From: Rheinheimera maricola | GTDB lineage: Bacteria; Pseudomonadota; Gammaproteobacteria; Enterobacterales; Alteromonadaceae | NCBI RefSeq assembly: GCF_016918075.2 | Contig: NZ_JAERPS020000002.1 | Span: forward strand, 310,001-374,000 | Length of the DNA stretch: 64,000 nt | Reading direction: 5' to 3' | In this document: positions 44,722-53,603 of the stretch, piece by piece | Layout: every line of letters starts with the position of its first letter | How positions within the stretch are numbered: position 1 is the first letter of the stretch | Notes under the pieces: model-generated | Seen by the model: the letters and a program-made list of their open reading frames with translations, nothing else | Told to the model about the DNA's origin: nothing | Databases searched by the model: none | Program-made: the position numbers and the translations under genes

Positions 44722-45204
44722 CTACATAAAACGCGCCGGTACCGACCATTGCAGTTCAGCCTGCGCCAAGTCTTCGCTAACGCTGATACAGCTAAGCGAC
44801 GCTTTACGAATATTCACCACAGCCATTTCAGTGCTAAGTAAACGGCTAATCAGCAGCGAAAAATCCGGTTCATGGCCGACCAGCAAGGTGTGCTCTGCCA
44901 GTGTCGGCCATAATAGCTGCAATTGCGCTATGGCCTGTTCAACCGGGGTTTCCAGCGCCAGCCACGGCTGTTCAGTGGCACCGGGGAAACCGGTAGTTTT
45001 ACACACTATCGCTGCGGTTTGCGCCGCCCGCGGATAAGGGCTGGTGAACACCTGCTGCACATTAAGATTATGCCGCTGCATAAAATCAGCAACGCGGCGT
45101 GCCTGCAGCCGGCCTTTTTCTATTAGGCAGCGGTCGATATCCAGCTGATTGGGCCGGATAATCTCAGCGGTGGCATGACGTAAAAAATACAGGTATTTAT
45201 TCAT
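44722..45204 (-). CDS. sixA: Phosphohistidine phosphatase SixA
   Basis: A 160-residue histidine-phosphatase-fold protein (E. coli SixA 161). The catalytic RHA motif is Arg9-His10 in YFLRHATAE, with the second His in LLVGHEPDFS. E. coli SixA removes phosphate from the phosphotransferase NPr and the ArcB HPt domain. The start ATG is at 45204; no operon partner is evident. Confidence 0.92.
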   Translation of the reverse strand: MNKYLYFLRHATAEIIRPNQLDIDRCLIEKGRLQARRVADFMQRHNLNVQQVFTSPYPRAAQTAAIVCKTTGFPGATEQPWLALETPVEQAIAQLQLLWPTLAEHTLLVGHEPDFSLLISRLLSTEMAVVNIRKASLSCISVSEDLAQAELQWSVPARFM

Positions 45205-45295
45205 AGCCAGTAGTTATAGCAGTGATGTAAGGCAAATTTATGACAATTTACCTTACATCTTTACGCAAAAAAATTGTTACTCTGCGTTACTTAGC

Positions 45296-46264
45296 TTAAC
45301 TACTGGCATTAACGCAATCACGGCCATCGGCTTTGGCGCGGTATAACGCGGTATCGGCGGCGCACAACAGTGCCAGTGCGGTGCGATACTGGCCGCTAAT
45401 CTCCGTCGCCACGCCCTGGCTTACGGTAACAGCCAAGGTTGAGGGCAAACCCGCATCGACAAAGCTTAACCGGCGCATGGCCTGCTGCACCTCACGTGCA
45501 ACTTTTAAGGCGCTTATTTCATTATGGTTTGGCAGAATAAGCGCAAATTCTTCACCGCCGTAGCGCGCCGCCAGCTTGCCATCTACCGGCATAGCCTGCA
45601 CGATGGCTCCGGCCACTTTACGCAAGCAAGCATCGCCCTGAATATGGCCATAGCGGTCGTTAAACTGTTTAAAAAAGTCGATATCGATAATGATCACGCT
45701 CAGCGGCCGGCGCGCATCGGTGCACTGCTGCCATTGCTGCTGCAGCTGTTCATCAAAACCACGGCGGTTCGCCAGCCCGGTTAGTGCATCGGTGGAGGCT
45801 TGCAGGCGCAGTTGCTCACACTCGGCCTTGTAGCGCGTTAAATCACGCATTACCAACACCAGATGTGCCTGCGGCTCAGGTAAAAACGACACTGACAGCT
45901 CAATATCTTTTATCTCGCCATCGGCGCAGCGCACGGCCATCTCCGTCGGCCCGGCCTGCAACGACAAAATACGCTTCGCCACCATATTCACCAGGCCCTC
46001 GTACTGCTGCTGGCAGCGGCTAACTAAAAACTGCGGCCACTTGCGGCCAATCAGCGGCGCACCCACACAATTTAACAGCAGCGCTGCTTTGGCATTTGCG
46101 CATTCAATCACGCCATCCGGGCTAACCACCAGTACCGCCTCGGCCAGGTACTGAATAAAGCCCCCCAGGTCCAGGCTATTGGTATTGGCGGTTTCATCCA
46201 GCCATGGGCTGTCATCGTTTAACGCATGCGGTGGTAATTGGCTGTTGCGCTGTGCAGTGTTCAT
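45296..46264 (-). CDS. PAS-GGDEF diguanylate cyclase
   Basis: A cytoplasmic signalling protein of ~322 residues. A PAS domain (~30-145; GFIQYLAEAVLVVSPDG) precedes a GGDEF domain (~155-320; DALTGLANRRGFDEQL, IDIDFFKQFND) with active site RYGGEEF, so cyclic-di-GMP synthesis is expected. The inhibitory RxxD site five residues before GGEEF is absent (VDGK). The ATG at 46264 is preferred over a TTG at 46336. There is no membrane segment. It lies about 150 bp past the stop of the small DP-EP-like gene, separated by a terminator. Confidence 0.9.
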   Translation of the reverse strand: MNTAQRNSQLPPHALNDDSPWLDETANTNSLDLGGFIQYLAEAVLVVSPDGVIECANAKAALLLNCVGAPLIGRKWPQFLVSRCQQQYEGLVNMVAKRILSLQAGPTEMAVRCADGEIKDIELSVSFLPEPQAHLVLVMRDLTRYKAECEQLRLQASTDALTGLANRRGFDEQLQQQWQQCTDARRPLSVIIIDIDFFKQFNDRYGHIQGDACLRKVAGAIVQAMPVDGKLAARYGGEEFALILPNHNEISALKVAREVQQAMRRLSFVDAGLPSTLAVTVSQGVATEISGQYRTALALLCAADTALYRAKADGRDCVNASS

Positions 46265-46369
46265 TGGGCTGTCTCGCTGTGCTGACTTAACTGCTGCCAA
46301 CTTTAGCGATTTATACGCGTGCGAACCTTTCGACAACCTTCTGATTTAACCAATTGATTTTAAATAATA

Positions 46370-46391
46370 AAAAGCCTCTAAAGAGGCTTTT
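46370..46391 (-). terminator. Intrinsic terminator of the STAND regulator operon
   Basis: AAAAGCCTCT (46370-46379) pairs with AGAGGCTTTT (46382-46391) around AA. On the minus strand it ends with a T-run, 27 bp past the stop of the gene at 46418. Confidence 0.9.
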
Positions 46392-46417
46392 CAATACAGC
46401 TTTGAGTGGTAGTTCTA

Positions 46418-46792
46418 TTAATTTGGTGGAAAATTTTTAACTTCTGGATCAGGACTTATTACCAAAAGTGTATTAGTCGCATTGGTCAGAACAAACTGAA
46501 ATTTACTGTTACCAGCCGTCTGATCGCTATCAATCATCTGCAATTGCATACCATCCGCTGAAATCGCAATACTATCGATAATGCCATCAAATGGCGTAAC
46601 AAAACCGGCACCAGCAAATTTCAACCCCCTACCGGTATTATCAATCAGCTGATAAGTAATAGTCTCAGCTTCCACTACGGTAACATCGCCATCACATGGC
46701 TGCCCCGCACTATTTAAATAGCTAAAAGCCGGCTCGCCATTGAGCAGGTCAACAACCACTTGAACCAATTCTGTAGTTTGGGTGTTCGACAT
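46418..46792 (-). CDS. Small DP-EP-like protein, partner of the STAND regulator
   Basis: A 124-residue soluble-looking protein with no signal peptide or helix. It is rich in beta-strand-type residues, with one Cys and Gly-rich turns ([17 protein letters not shown]), and ends in [16 protein letters not shown]. The DPEV tail recalls short Alteromonadales proteins annotated as DP-EP family; this match is from memory and unverified. It starts 21 bp after the STAND regulator on the same strand and shares its terminator, so it is probably co-expressed. A sensed ligand, an effector or a structural partner are all open; no function is established. Confidence 0.65.
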   Translation of the reverse strand: MSNTQTTELVQVVVDLLNGEPAFSYLNSAGQPCDGDVTVVEAETITYQLIDNTGRGLKFAGAGFVTPFDGIIDSIAISADGMQLQMIDSDQTAGNSKFQFVLTNATNTLLVISPDPEVKNFPPN

Positions 46793-46813
46793 ATTTCTTC
46801 CTTATAGTTGTAG

Positions 46814-49800
46814 TTAAAATTCTAAATTTACTACGCCTTGTTGCTGCAGCATAGTGACAATTCCCGATTGGCTTTCGAGTCTCCCCAAACAATCGAGTGC
46901 TTGAATATATGGAACTGTAAATTCTGGTTCTTTGTTCTTTTCGACGATATCAGAAAGTTCATTGAGCACATTTTGGCAAAGTACGAGTGCGTCTTCCAGA
47001 TTGGTTTTATTCAGGGCTTTTGCTAACAACAGATAGCCGTTTGACCTCGCGGCACGGAAACGAAGATTTTCGCTGCTTTGGCTGATGAGATCCTCATACA
47101 ATGCGATGGCGTGTTGGGCATAGGTTATCGTTGCTTGAGCCTCGCCTTTGGCTAATAATAGCTCCGCGGCAGTCAGCCATTGTCTGGCAAGCATTTGTCG
47201 CTCTGCCATAGCAGATAAATCTGAGCTGTCCTGTTTTAGCAACTCAACCAACTGGGCAGGGCTTTTTTTAATGTGTTGCACAGTGTTGTCAGGTGAAAAC
47301 TTCAGCGACTGATAAAAAGTGTAGTATTTACTGTTGCGCCAGCGGCTGCTGTTGGGGTCTTGCTCGAGCGCCTTGTTGATAATCACAATAGAGGCATTAA
47401 CATTGCTTAACGCATCTGAATATTGACCAAGAAAACCCAATAAATTAGCAGAAAGATGGTAGCTACTCACTAATATCTCTAATAAATAGAGCTCTGCGTT
47501 ATCGCCTACTGCCAACATTGCACGTTGAATATCCTTATGCACAGATATCGCAGCTGTGATATCGCCTTGTGCCAGCGCGGCACTGGCCAGCCATGAGCGG
47601 GTATTGGCATTATCTGCCAGCAGCTGCTTGTTATTTGGCTGCTGTTCTTGCACCAATATTCTTAACCGCAAAGATTCTTCAAAATTCTCTCTCGCTTTAT
47701 CAAACTGCTGGCGCTGCATTGCCAGCGAGCCCAATGAATTTGTGGCGTAGGACAGCTCCATAATGGCATCAAGGTTGTCCGGTGCTAGTTCATACATGCG
47801 CTGGCTGTATTGGTAATAACGCTCAAACTCGGGCTGAGTGCCCTGCCAGTCGCTGGCGTCGTAGTGTATTTGCCCCAGCCAAAAGGCATTAGCGCCAAGG
47901 GTTTTAAGTAGCTCTAAATTATCCGGCTGCTGCGCCAGTACAGTCTCTAGTTGCACTCTGGCGGCTTGTAATGCCGCTACCGCTTCGTCGGTTTTGCCGC
48001 GCGAAAAGGCTACCTCGCCCATGGCCTCCAGCGTTTGACCATGCTGCAAGCGGGCTTCGGTACTTAATGCCGAATTATCGGCGGAGTAATCAGTAAAGTA
48101 TTCCAGCGCTTTATTGCTGATACCGTCGAGCAAGTCCATGCGGCCGATGCTGCGTAACTTGTCAGCAAACTCACCCACCATAAACCCCAGCAGGTTTTCT
48201 GCCGCCAACCGCTTTTGCAGCGCTTGTTGCTCGGCTTGAAAACTGCGCCCGCCCAGCGCCATAGCAGTAACAGTGAGCAGACATAACAACGTAATGGTGC
48301 CGCGGCGGGTCCAGCGTTTTAGCCGGGCTTTGGCATAGGATGCCTGAATAAACTCGGTTTCCTCGTTATCAAGCTGAAATAGCCGGTTTTGCTTCAGCAG
48401 CAAGGCTTCTTGCAGCGGTTTGCCTTCGGCCAGTAAATAGGCACTGTTATGCTGCTCGCTGCGCCAGCGCTGACTTAAATGCCTAAGCCGGCTTTTTACG
48501 CTTAAGCTGTCAAAATGCTCTGCGATCCAGGCGGTAGCCCGTGGCCAGCGCCGCAGCAGTGCTTCATGCGCGATACTAAAACACGGCTCGCCGTGTTGCA
48601 GGTGCGATACAAACAGCCGTTGCTCGACCATGGTATGCACCAGAGCACGCTCTGCATCAGTGCCAAGCTGGGCTAAGCGCGCACTTCGGCTAGTAATACT
48701 TTGCTCATCTTCACGCAGTGTTACCAGCAACGACAATACCTTTGGCAAGCTGTCTTGCTCGGCTTTACTTAAACCTTTGATCGCTTGTTCGGCGTTTTTA
48801 CCAATAGCCCCCTCAATGCCACCAAGGGCGTTATACACCGACAACAGCAACTTATTATCGCTGCTACGCTGCAGGTACAGCTGCTGCAAGGTGTATTGCA
48901 ACATGGGCAAGGCATCGGGGTTGCTGGCTGCTTCCTGCACCAGAATTTCATCCAGCGCCTGCGCCGTGGCCGGGTCGCTATCAAAGCTAAGCCCTGCTGC
49001 CAGCGCGGGTAAGCGGATCATTTGCAGTAAATCAGTGCGGCCGGGAGCGGCTAAGTCAAAATGCGCGCCCTTGGCCTTCCCCGCCATTAAGCTTGGGTGG
49101 TCAACCAGATCGGGGTAAAACTCGTTGCGACAGGCGCTTAGCACCAGCACCGCACCGCTGGTAGCGAATTGCTCTAGCAGCGCCACAAAATCTGTGCGTT
49201 GTTGCTCGCTAAATAACGGCGATGACAACAGCACTTCCAAGCGGTCGACAAACAGTGCAAAACGCCGAGTATGCTGGCGGCTAGTGCTAAGCAGCTTTTT
49301 ACAGTGTTGTAGCAGTTGCGCCGGTTGCTGCAGTTTATCAGCCAGACTAGCAGCACTGTCACCAGCAAACACCGGCTCATCATTTAGCTCCCAATCCAGC
49401 AAGGTGCTCGCCAGGCTGTTAAACAGCTGGCCCTGGCTAACATCGGCTAAATCCATGCTGGTAAAAGACAGCACCTCAACGCCATTAAAACCGCCTGCTT
49501 GCATCAGGTTGGGCATTACACCGGCGTTGATCAGCGACGACTTACCGCTGCCGCTGGGGCCGAGCAGTAAGCAAAAATCGCGGCCAAATTTAATTTGTTG
49601 CGCGATGCGGCCAAGCAGAGTATCAATTTGCGCACCACGACCAAAAAATACGCTGGCATAACGGGCATCGTAAGCTTGCAGGCCGGGAAAAGGTGAGCCC
49701 TGCTGCCAACTATGCTCCGCCACACTTTGCTGTTGCCCCAGTGGAAAACGTACTTCGGCTAGCGTGCGGTAACCGCGCTTACGGATAGTTTCAATGTAGG

Positions 49801-50056
49801 TTGGGTTAGTCGCGCTGTCACCCAGTGCTTTACGCAGCTGGGTAATGGTTTTATGCAGCGGATTATCACCGGTAGCGATACCAGGCCAGCACTGACTAAC
49901 AATATCGTCACTGCTTAGCACCTCACCGGCGTGGCGGCATAGCAACAGCAGCACATCCATGGCTTTGGGCTCAAGCTGCTGCACCTGCTTACCCTGGCGC
50001 AACGTGTTAGCCGCAGGGGCAACTTGCCAGTCGCCGAAAAAGAAAGAATCGCTCAT
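46814..50056 (-). CDS. Transmembrane wHTH-nSTAND NTPase-TPR regulator
   Basis: A 1080-residue protein. Residues ~1-103 are an OmpR/CadC-type winged helix (PKAMDVLLLLC; ETIRKRGYRTLAEV). Then an nSTAND NTPase (~120-570): lead-in SPFPGLQAYD, FFGR, Walker A GPSGSGKSS at 166-174, Walker B-like FALFVDRLE at 267-274 and the conserved FSIAHEALLRRW at 493-504. One membrane helix is at ~586-603. A C-terminal TPR array (~640-1070) should be periplasmic, giving CadC-like topology. It is divergent from fpr, ~135 bp between starts, and 21 bp before the DP-EP-like gene. A ligand-gated transcription switch is inferred; targets are unknown. Confidence 0.85.
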   Translation of the reverse strand: MSDSFFFGDWQVAPAANTLRQGKQVQQLEPKAMDVLLLLCRHAGEVLSSDDIVSQCWPGIATGDNPLHKTITQLRKALGDSATNPTYIETIRKRGYRTLAEVRFPLGQQQSVAEHSWQQGSPFPGLQAYDARYASVFFGRGAQIDTLLGRIAQQIKFGRDFCLLLGPSGSGKSSLINAGVMPNLMQAGGFNGVEVLSFTSMDLADVSQGQLFNSLASTLLDWELNDEPVFAGDSAASLADKLQQPAQLLQHCKKLLSTSRQHTRRFALFVDRLEVLLSSPLFSEQQRTDFVALLEQFATSGAVLVLSACRNEFYPDLVDHPSLMAGKAKGAHFDLAAPGRTDLLQMIRLPALAAGLSFDSDPATAQALDEILVQEAASNPDALPMLQYTLQQLYLQRSSDNKLLLSVYNALGGIEGAIGKNAEQAIKGLSKAEQDSLPKVLSLLVTLREDEQSITSRSARLAQLGTDAERALVHTMVEQRLFVSHLQHGEPCFSIAHEALLRRWPRATAWIAEHFDSLSVKSRLRHLSQRWRSEQHNSAYLLAEGKPLQEALLLKQNRLFQLDNEETEFIQASYAKARLKRWTRRGTITLLCLLTVTAMALGGRSFQAEQQALQKRLAAENLLGFMVGEFADKLRSIGRMDLLDGISNKALEYFTDYSADNSALSTEARLQHGQTLEAMGEVAFSRGKTDEAVAALQAARVQLETVLAQQPDNLELLKTLGANAFWLGQIHYDASDWQGTQPEFERYYQYSQRMYELAPDNLDAIMELSYATNSLGSLAMQRQQFDKARENFEESLRLRILVQEQQPNNKQLLADNANTRSWLASAALAQGDITAAISVHKDIQRAMLAVGDNAELYLLEILVSSYHLSANLLGFLGQYSDALSNVNASIVIINKALEQDPNSSRWRNSKYYTFYQSLKFSPDNTVQHIKKSPAQLVELLKQDSSDLSAMAERQMLARQWLTAAELLLAKGEAQATITYAQHAIALYEDLISQSSENLRFRAARSNGYLLLAKALNKTNLEDALVLCQNVLNELSDIVEKNKEPEFTVPYIQALDCLGRLESQSGIVTMLQQQGVVNLEF

Positions 50057-50191
50057 AGTGGCTTGTATTTATTCATTTGTTGCACAACATAACATGCCGA
50101 AACGCTTTAGTTTAGTCTGACATTACGCGGCTAATGCAACAACCGGCTAACTTTGCTAGGCTTAAAGCGACAAAACTGGAGGAAACTGACT

Positions 50192-50932
50192 ATGGCACAA
50201 TGGCTTAGCGGTATCGTTACCGAAAACCAGCACTGGCATGCTAACTTGTTCAGCTTAAAAGTGAAAACGCCGGCATTTAATTTTACCGCCGGCCAGTTTG
50301 TCCGGTTGGCATTAAATACTACCGACGGCCGCTTGCAACGTGCTTATTCGCTAGTCAATAGCCCGGGCAGCGCCGAGCAGGAGTTTTTAGTTAGCACGGT
50401 GGCAGAAGGCAAACTATCGCCGTTATTGCAGCAACTAAAAATGGGCGATGCTGTAGAGATAAGCCAACCGGCATCGGGTTTTTTTGTCCTGGACGAAGTG
50501 CCAGCTGGGGATAATTTGTGGTTAATCTCTAGCGGCACCGGTATTGGACCCTATCTGTCGATGCTGGGTACGCATCAACTTTGGCAGCGCTTTGCACATA
50601 TTATCCTGATACACAGCGTGCGCACCGTAGCCGATTTAGCCTACCGCGAATTTATCGCCAATTGTCAGCATCAGTACCCCGGCCAATTGCATTATCAACC
50701 AATAGTTACCCGCGAAGCGCATAGCGGAGCCCTTGATAAACGTTTGCCAGAGTTGATATACAGCGGCGAGTTGCAAAGCGCCTGCCAGCAAAACATCAGC
50801 AACCGCTCACAGGTAATGCTATGCGGCAACCCCGAGATGATTAAAGATACCAAAGTGGCGCTGGAGAGCTTGGGGCTGACAAAGAACCTACGCCGAACAC
50901 CGGGCAATATCACCGTAGAGCAGTATTGGTAG
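50192..50932 (+). CDS. fpr: Ferredoxin/flavodoxin--NADP+ reductase
   Basis: A 246-residue FAD enzyme (E. coli Fpr 248). The FAD motif RAYSLVNSPG, the NADP-binding SSGTGIGPYLSML and MLCGNPEMI near the end are all present, with a terminal aromatic (QYW). It moves electrons between NADPH and ferredoxin or flavodoxin, in biosynthesis and oxidative-stress repair. ATG 50192 is preferred: GGAGGAA precedes it closely; an upstream frame to 50153 is unsupported. It is divergent from the STAND regulator. Confidence 0.94.
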   Translation: MAQWLSGIVTENQHWHANLFSLKVKTPAFNFTAGQFVRLALNTTDGRLQRAYSLVNSPGSAEQEFLVSTVAEGKLSPLLQQLKMGDAVEISQPASGFFVLDEVPAGDNLWLISSGTGIGPYLSMLGTHQLWQRFAHIILIHSVRTVADLAYREFIANCQHQYPGQLHYQPIVTREAHSGALDKRLPELIYSGELQSACQQNISNRSQVMLCGNPEMIKDTKVALESLGLTKNLRRTPGNITVEQYW

Positions 50933-50952
50933 CACTCTGCGACGATTTTGAG

Positions 50953-51768
50953 TTAAAAAATGCCTGCCAGTGAGCGCAGCAACCCCTGATGTAAGGGTAA
51001 CTCGGCGTCTTGCCAGCTAAGGTTGGCTTTGTTGGCAAAACTCACTACCCGTACCTGATATTTGCGCATATCCGTATCGCGTTGCCACAACTGTTGAAAA
51101 GCACCGCTGTCACCTTGCAACAACTGATGCTCGCTGTATTCTTGCACTTTTTCTTCGCTATCAGGCGCAATGCGCTCGGCGATTTGAATATCAGTCAGCA
51201 TAGTGTAGTACTTATCTTGCACTAGCTGATTACCAATATATTCGGCGCCGGCAAAGGCGGCCAGCACCACCAGGGCGCGGGCGATGTCTTTACCATCCAG
51301 ATGAGTACCTATTGATGTATCGACAAATACTGCGGTGTTGCGCTGGTAACGATCATTGCGCTGCTCTGGTGTTTCCGGCTCTGGCGGCGGGGCCATGCCG
51401 GGGTGCAATAGTGCATGCACTTCCTGCTCTGTCATACCGTATTCACCAGCCAGCACTACATCTGGCCGCTCTTTTAACACGGTACGAACATTTACCTGCA
51501 ACCAATACTGCGCCTGCAATGGTGAGTTTACCAATTGATAGCCACGTTGCAGCATAAACTGCCGAACGTCGTCATTTAATGGTAACTGATACTCTGCCGT
51601 GGTATTGCGAATATCAACAAAAATGGTGCGCTGCTCTGGTTCAACCGGATCCAGATACACCGTTTGACTCATCCTGGTTTGCACATCTAAATTGCGTTTT
51701 GCCACTGACGTGTGCATCGCAGTACAGCCACTTAGCAGAAACAGCGCAACCAACAACCACCATCGCAT
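50953..51768 (-). CDS. TraT-like outer-membrane lipoprotein, diverged paralogue
   Basis: A 271-residue lipoprotein (LLSGC) clearly paralogous to the gene upstream: both share AKRNLDVQT, YLDPVEPEQRTIFVDIRNT in similar form, a QGDSG motif and the MRKYQ-RVVSFAN-AN-W ending. The middle differs: the glycine-rich segment is replaced by a Pro/Glu-rich stretch (MAPPPEPETPEQ) and a helix VLAAFAGAEYI. TraT of F plasmid blocks complement and surface exclusion; there are no tra genes here. The start abuts the upstream stop (TAAATG), so translation is coupled. Confidence 0.8.
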   Translation of the reverse strand: MRWWLLVALFLLSGCTAMHTSVAKRNLDVQTRMSQTVYLDPVEPEQRTIFVDIRNTTAEYQLPLNDDVRQFMLQRGYQLVNSPLQAQYWLQVNVRTVLKERPDVVLAGEYGMTEQEVHALLHPGMAPPPEPETPEQRNDRYQRNTAVFVDTSIGTHLDGKDIARALVVLAAFAGAEYIGNQLVQDKYYTMLTDIQIAERIAPDSEEKVQEYSEHQLLQGDSGAFQQLWQRDTDMRKYQVRVVSFANKANLSWQDAELPLHQGLLRSLAGIF

Positions 51769-52500
51769 TTAAAACAGTCCCGCCAGGGCCCGCACCATAC
51801 CTTGCGTTAACTCAGGCTCAGCTTCAGGCCACTTTAAATTAGCCTGATTAGCAAAGCTGACGACCCGCGTTTGATACTTGCGCATGTCACTCTGGCGCTG
51901 ATAATTTGACGTCGTGCTGCCACTATCGCCCTGGACTAATTGATGTTGCGAGCTCTCGCTCACGGTGCCATCGAAGCGTTCCATAATCTGAATATCGGTA
52001 ATGACACTGTAGTACACGTCTTCTACCATAGCATCGACCACTGTACCCACAACTGCACCACCCACTGCGGCGCCAATTGCTGCACCACCAGAGCTACCGC
52101 CCGTTGCACGGTGCAAGGCATAACCCGATACAGCGCCACCTGCCATACCCGGACCGGCAGCAAGCGCGCCACTGGTGCCGCGCGCATTGCTACGCCCTAC
52201 CTGCAATACGTTCGCTTGCAACCAGTAGTTCGCCCGTTTGGGGCTATCAATAACCTGGTAGCCACGAGCCTGCAAACTTTGAATGACCTGAGGCTTAAGA
52301 TCAAACTCTGGTTTATCTGACGTGTTGCGAATATCCACAAATACCGTACGTTGCTCTGGCTCTACCGGGTCAAGAAAAATAGAGCTACTCATCTTAGTTT
52401 GCACGTCTAAATTGCGCTTGGCCACTGCAGTATGCAGCGCACCACAACCGGTTAAACCTAAGGTGGATATCACCAGCGTACAGAGTAATAAGCTTTTCAT
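51769..52500 (-). CDS. TraT-family complement-resistance-like lipoprotein
   Basis: A 243-residue lipoprotein (lipobox LTGC), the length of F-plasmid TraT. The N-terminal AKRNLDVQTKMSSSIFLDPV and the glycine-zipper region at ~110-160 (SGGAAIGAAVGGAVVGTV) are typical of TraT, as is the DMRKYQTRVVSFANQANL ending. TraT-type proteins form outer-membrane oligomers linked to serum resistance and surface exclusion; chromosomal homologues exist without conjugation genes. It precedes the diverged paralogue with no gap. No role is established in this organism. Confidence 0.88.
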   Translation of the reverse strand: MKSLLLCTLVISTLGLTGCGALHTAVAKRNLDVQTKMSSSIFLDPVEPEQRTVFVDIRNTSDKPEFDLKPQVIQSLQARGYQVIDSPKRANYWLQANVLQVGRSNARGTSGALAAGPGMAGGAVSGYALHRATGGSSGGAAIGAAVGGAVVGTVVDAMVEDVYYSVITDIQIMERFDGTVSESSQHQLVQGDSGSTTSNYQRQSDMRKYQTRVVSFANQANLKWPEAEPELTQGMVRALAGLF

Positions 52501-52763
52501 CAGGCGTCCTTTAGATGGTTAAATTGACACATTTCTGTTTCAATAAAGTAAACTCATAGAACTGAATTTTAAATGAATGATACCGCCCAGTTTAGAGTAA
52601 AACTGCCCCTAACCGCGCTTGATATTGTAAGTAAAGATGAACATCCTTAGTCAAGTTACCGCGACATGTGGTTTTACCTTTACTTTTCCTGCGTAACCGT
52701 TACAATACGCGACGCTCTTTTGACCGAAATTTACACAGCTCTTTTCAAAATAAGGTAATTGCT

Positions 52764-53567
52764 ATGCATCCGATGTTAAACATCGCGGTTCGCGCTGCCC
52801 GTAGCGCGGGTAACGTGATCGCTCGTGCCTGTGGCCAGTTAGATATGGTTCAGAAAGAACAAAAAGGCACTAACGACTTTGTTACCAACGTAGACAAAGA
52901 AGCTGAACATGCCATTGTTCAGGTGTTGAAAAAATCGTTCCCGACTCACGGTATTGTCGGCGAAGAGCATGGTGATTACGGCAACAGTGACAGCGAGTTT
53001 CAATGGATCATTGACCCGCTGGACGGCACCACTAACTTTATTAAAGGCATTCCGCACTTTGCGGTGTCTATCGCGTTAAAACACCAGGGTAAATTAGACC
53101 AGGCAGTGATCTTTGATCCACTGCGCGGCGAGCTATTTACCGCATCACGCGGCCGTGGCGCTCAATTAAACGGCACCCGCATTCGCGTTACTAACCTGGC
53201 GGATATGCAAGGCACTATTTTAGCCACTGGTTTTCCGTTTAAAAACAAAACCCATTTACCAGCGCACAGCGCCATGTTAAGCAGCTTGTTGGCCGATGCC
53301 GCCGATATTCGCCGCACCGGTTCAGCCGCGCTGGACTTGGCCTATGTGGCAGCGGGCCGCTTTGACGGCTTTTTCGAAATTGGCTTAAAACCCTGGGACA
53401 TTGCTGCAGGCGAGCTTATCGTACGCGAAGCCGGTGGCCTGGTATGTGACTTTGTTGGCGGCAATAACCAGATGCGCAGTGGTAACATAGTGGCAGCAAG
53501 CCCGAAAGTATTAGCCGCGATGCTAAAAGGTATTCGGCCACATTTAACTGAAACCTTATCACGATAA
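52764..53567 (+). CDS. suhB: Inositol-1-monophosphatase / SuhB family
   Basis: A 267-residue protein, the length of E. coli SuhB. The metal-binding motifs are GEEHGDYG (Glu), IDPLDGTTNFIKG and KPWDIAAGELI. In E. coli SuhB is also part of the rRNA antitermination complex. The ATG at 52764 matches the family N-terminus (MHPMLNIAVRAARSAG); an upstream frame to 52668 is unsupported. It is convergent with the rhodanese gene with a strong shared terminator. In related bacteria suhB is normally divergent from trmJ. Confidence 0.95.
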   Translation: MHPMLNIAVRAARSAGNVIARACGQLDMVQKEQKGTNDFVTNVDKEAEHAIVQVLKKSFPTHGIVGEEHGDYGNSDSEFQWIIDPLDGTTNFIKGIPHFAVSIALKHQGKLDQAVIFDPLRGELFTASRGRGAQLNGTRIRVTNLADMQGTILATGFPFKNKTHLPAHSAMLSSLLADAADIRRTGSAALDLAYVAAGRFDGFFEIGLKPWDIAAGELIVREAGGLVCDFVGGNNQMRSGNIVAASPKVLAAMLKGIRPHLTETLSR

Positions 53568-53572
53568 ATACT

Positions 53573-53602
53573 AAAGGCCCTGAACAAAGTTCAGGGCCTT
53601 TT
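53573..53602. terminator. Bidirectional terminator suhB / rhodanese
   Basis: AAAGGCCCTGAAC (53573-53585) pairs perfectly with GTTCAGGGCCTTT (53589-53601) around AAA, with A/T runs on both sides. Confidence 0.92.
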
Positions 53603-53603
53603 A

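Noticed and set aside
49125-49661. Plus-strand Ser-rich open frame of about 178 codons inside the STAND regulator gene
   Set aside because: It is the antisense of a Gln/Leu-rich coding region and has no independent features.
50953-52500. Integrated conjugative element suggested by TraT homologues
   Set aside because: No other transfer, relaxase or integrase genes occur in the window, and chromosomal TraT-like proteins are known without them.
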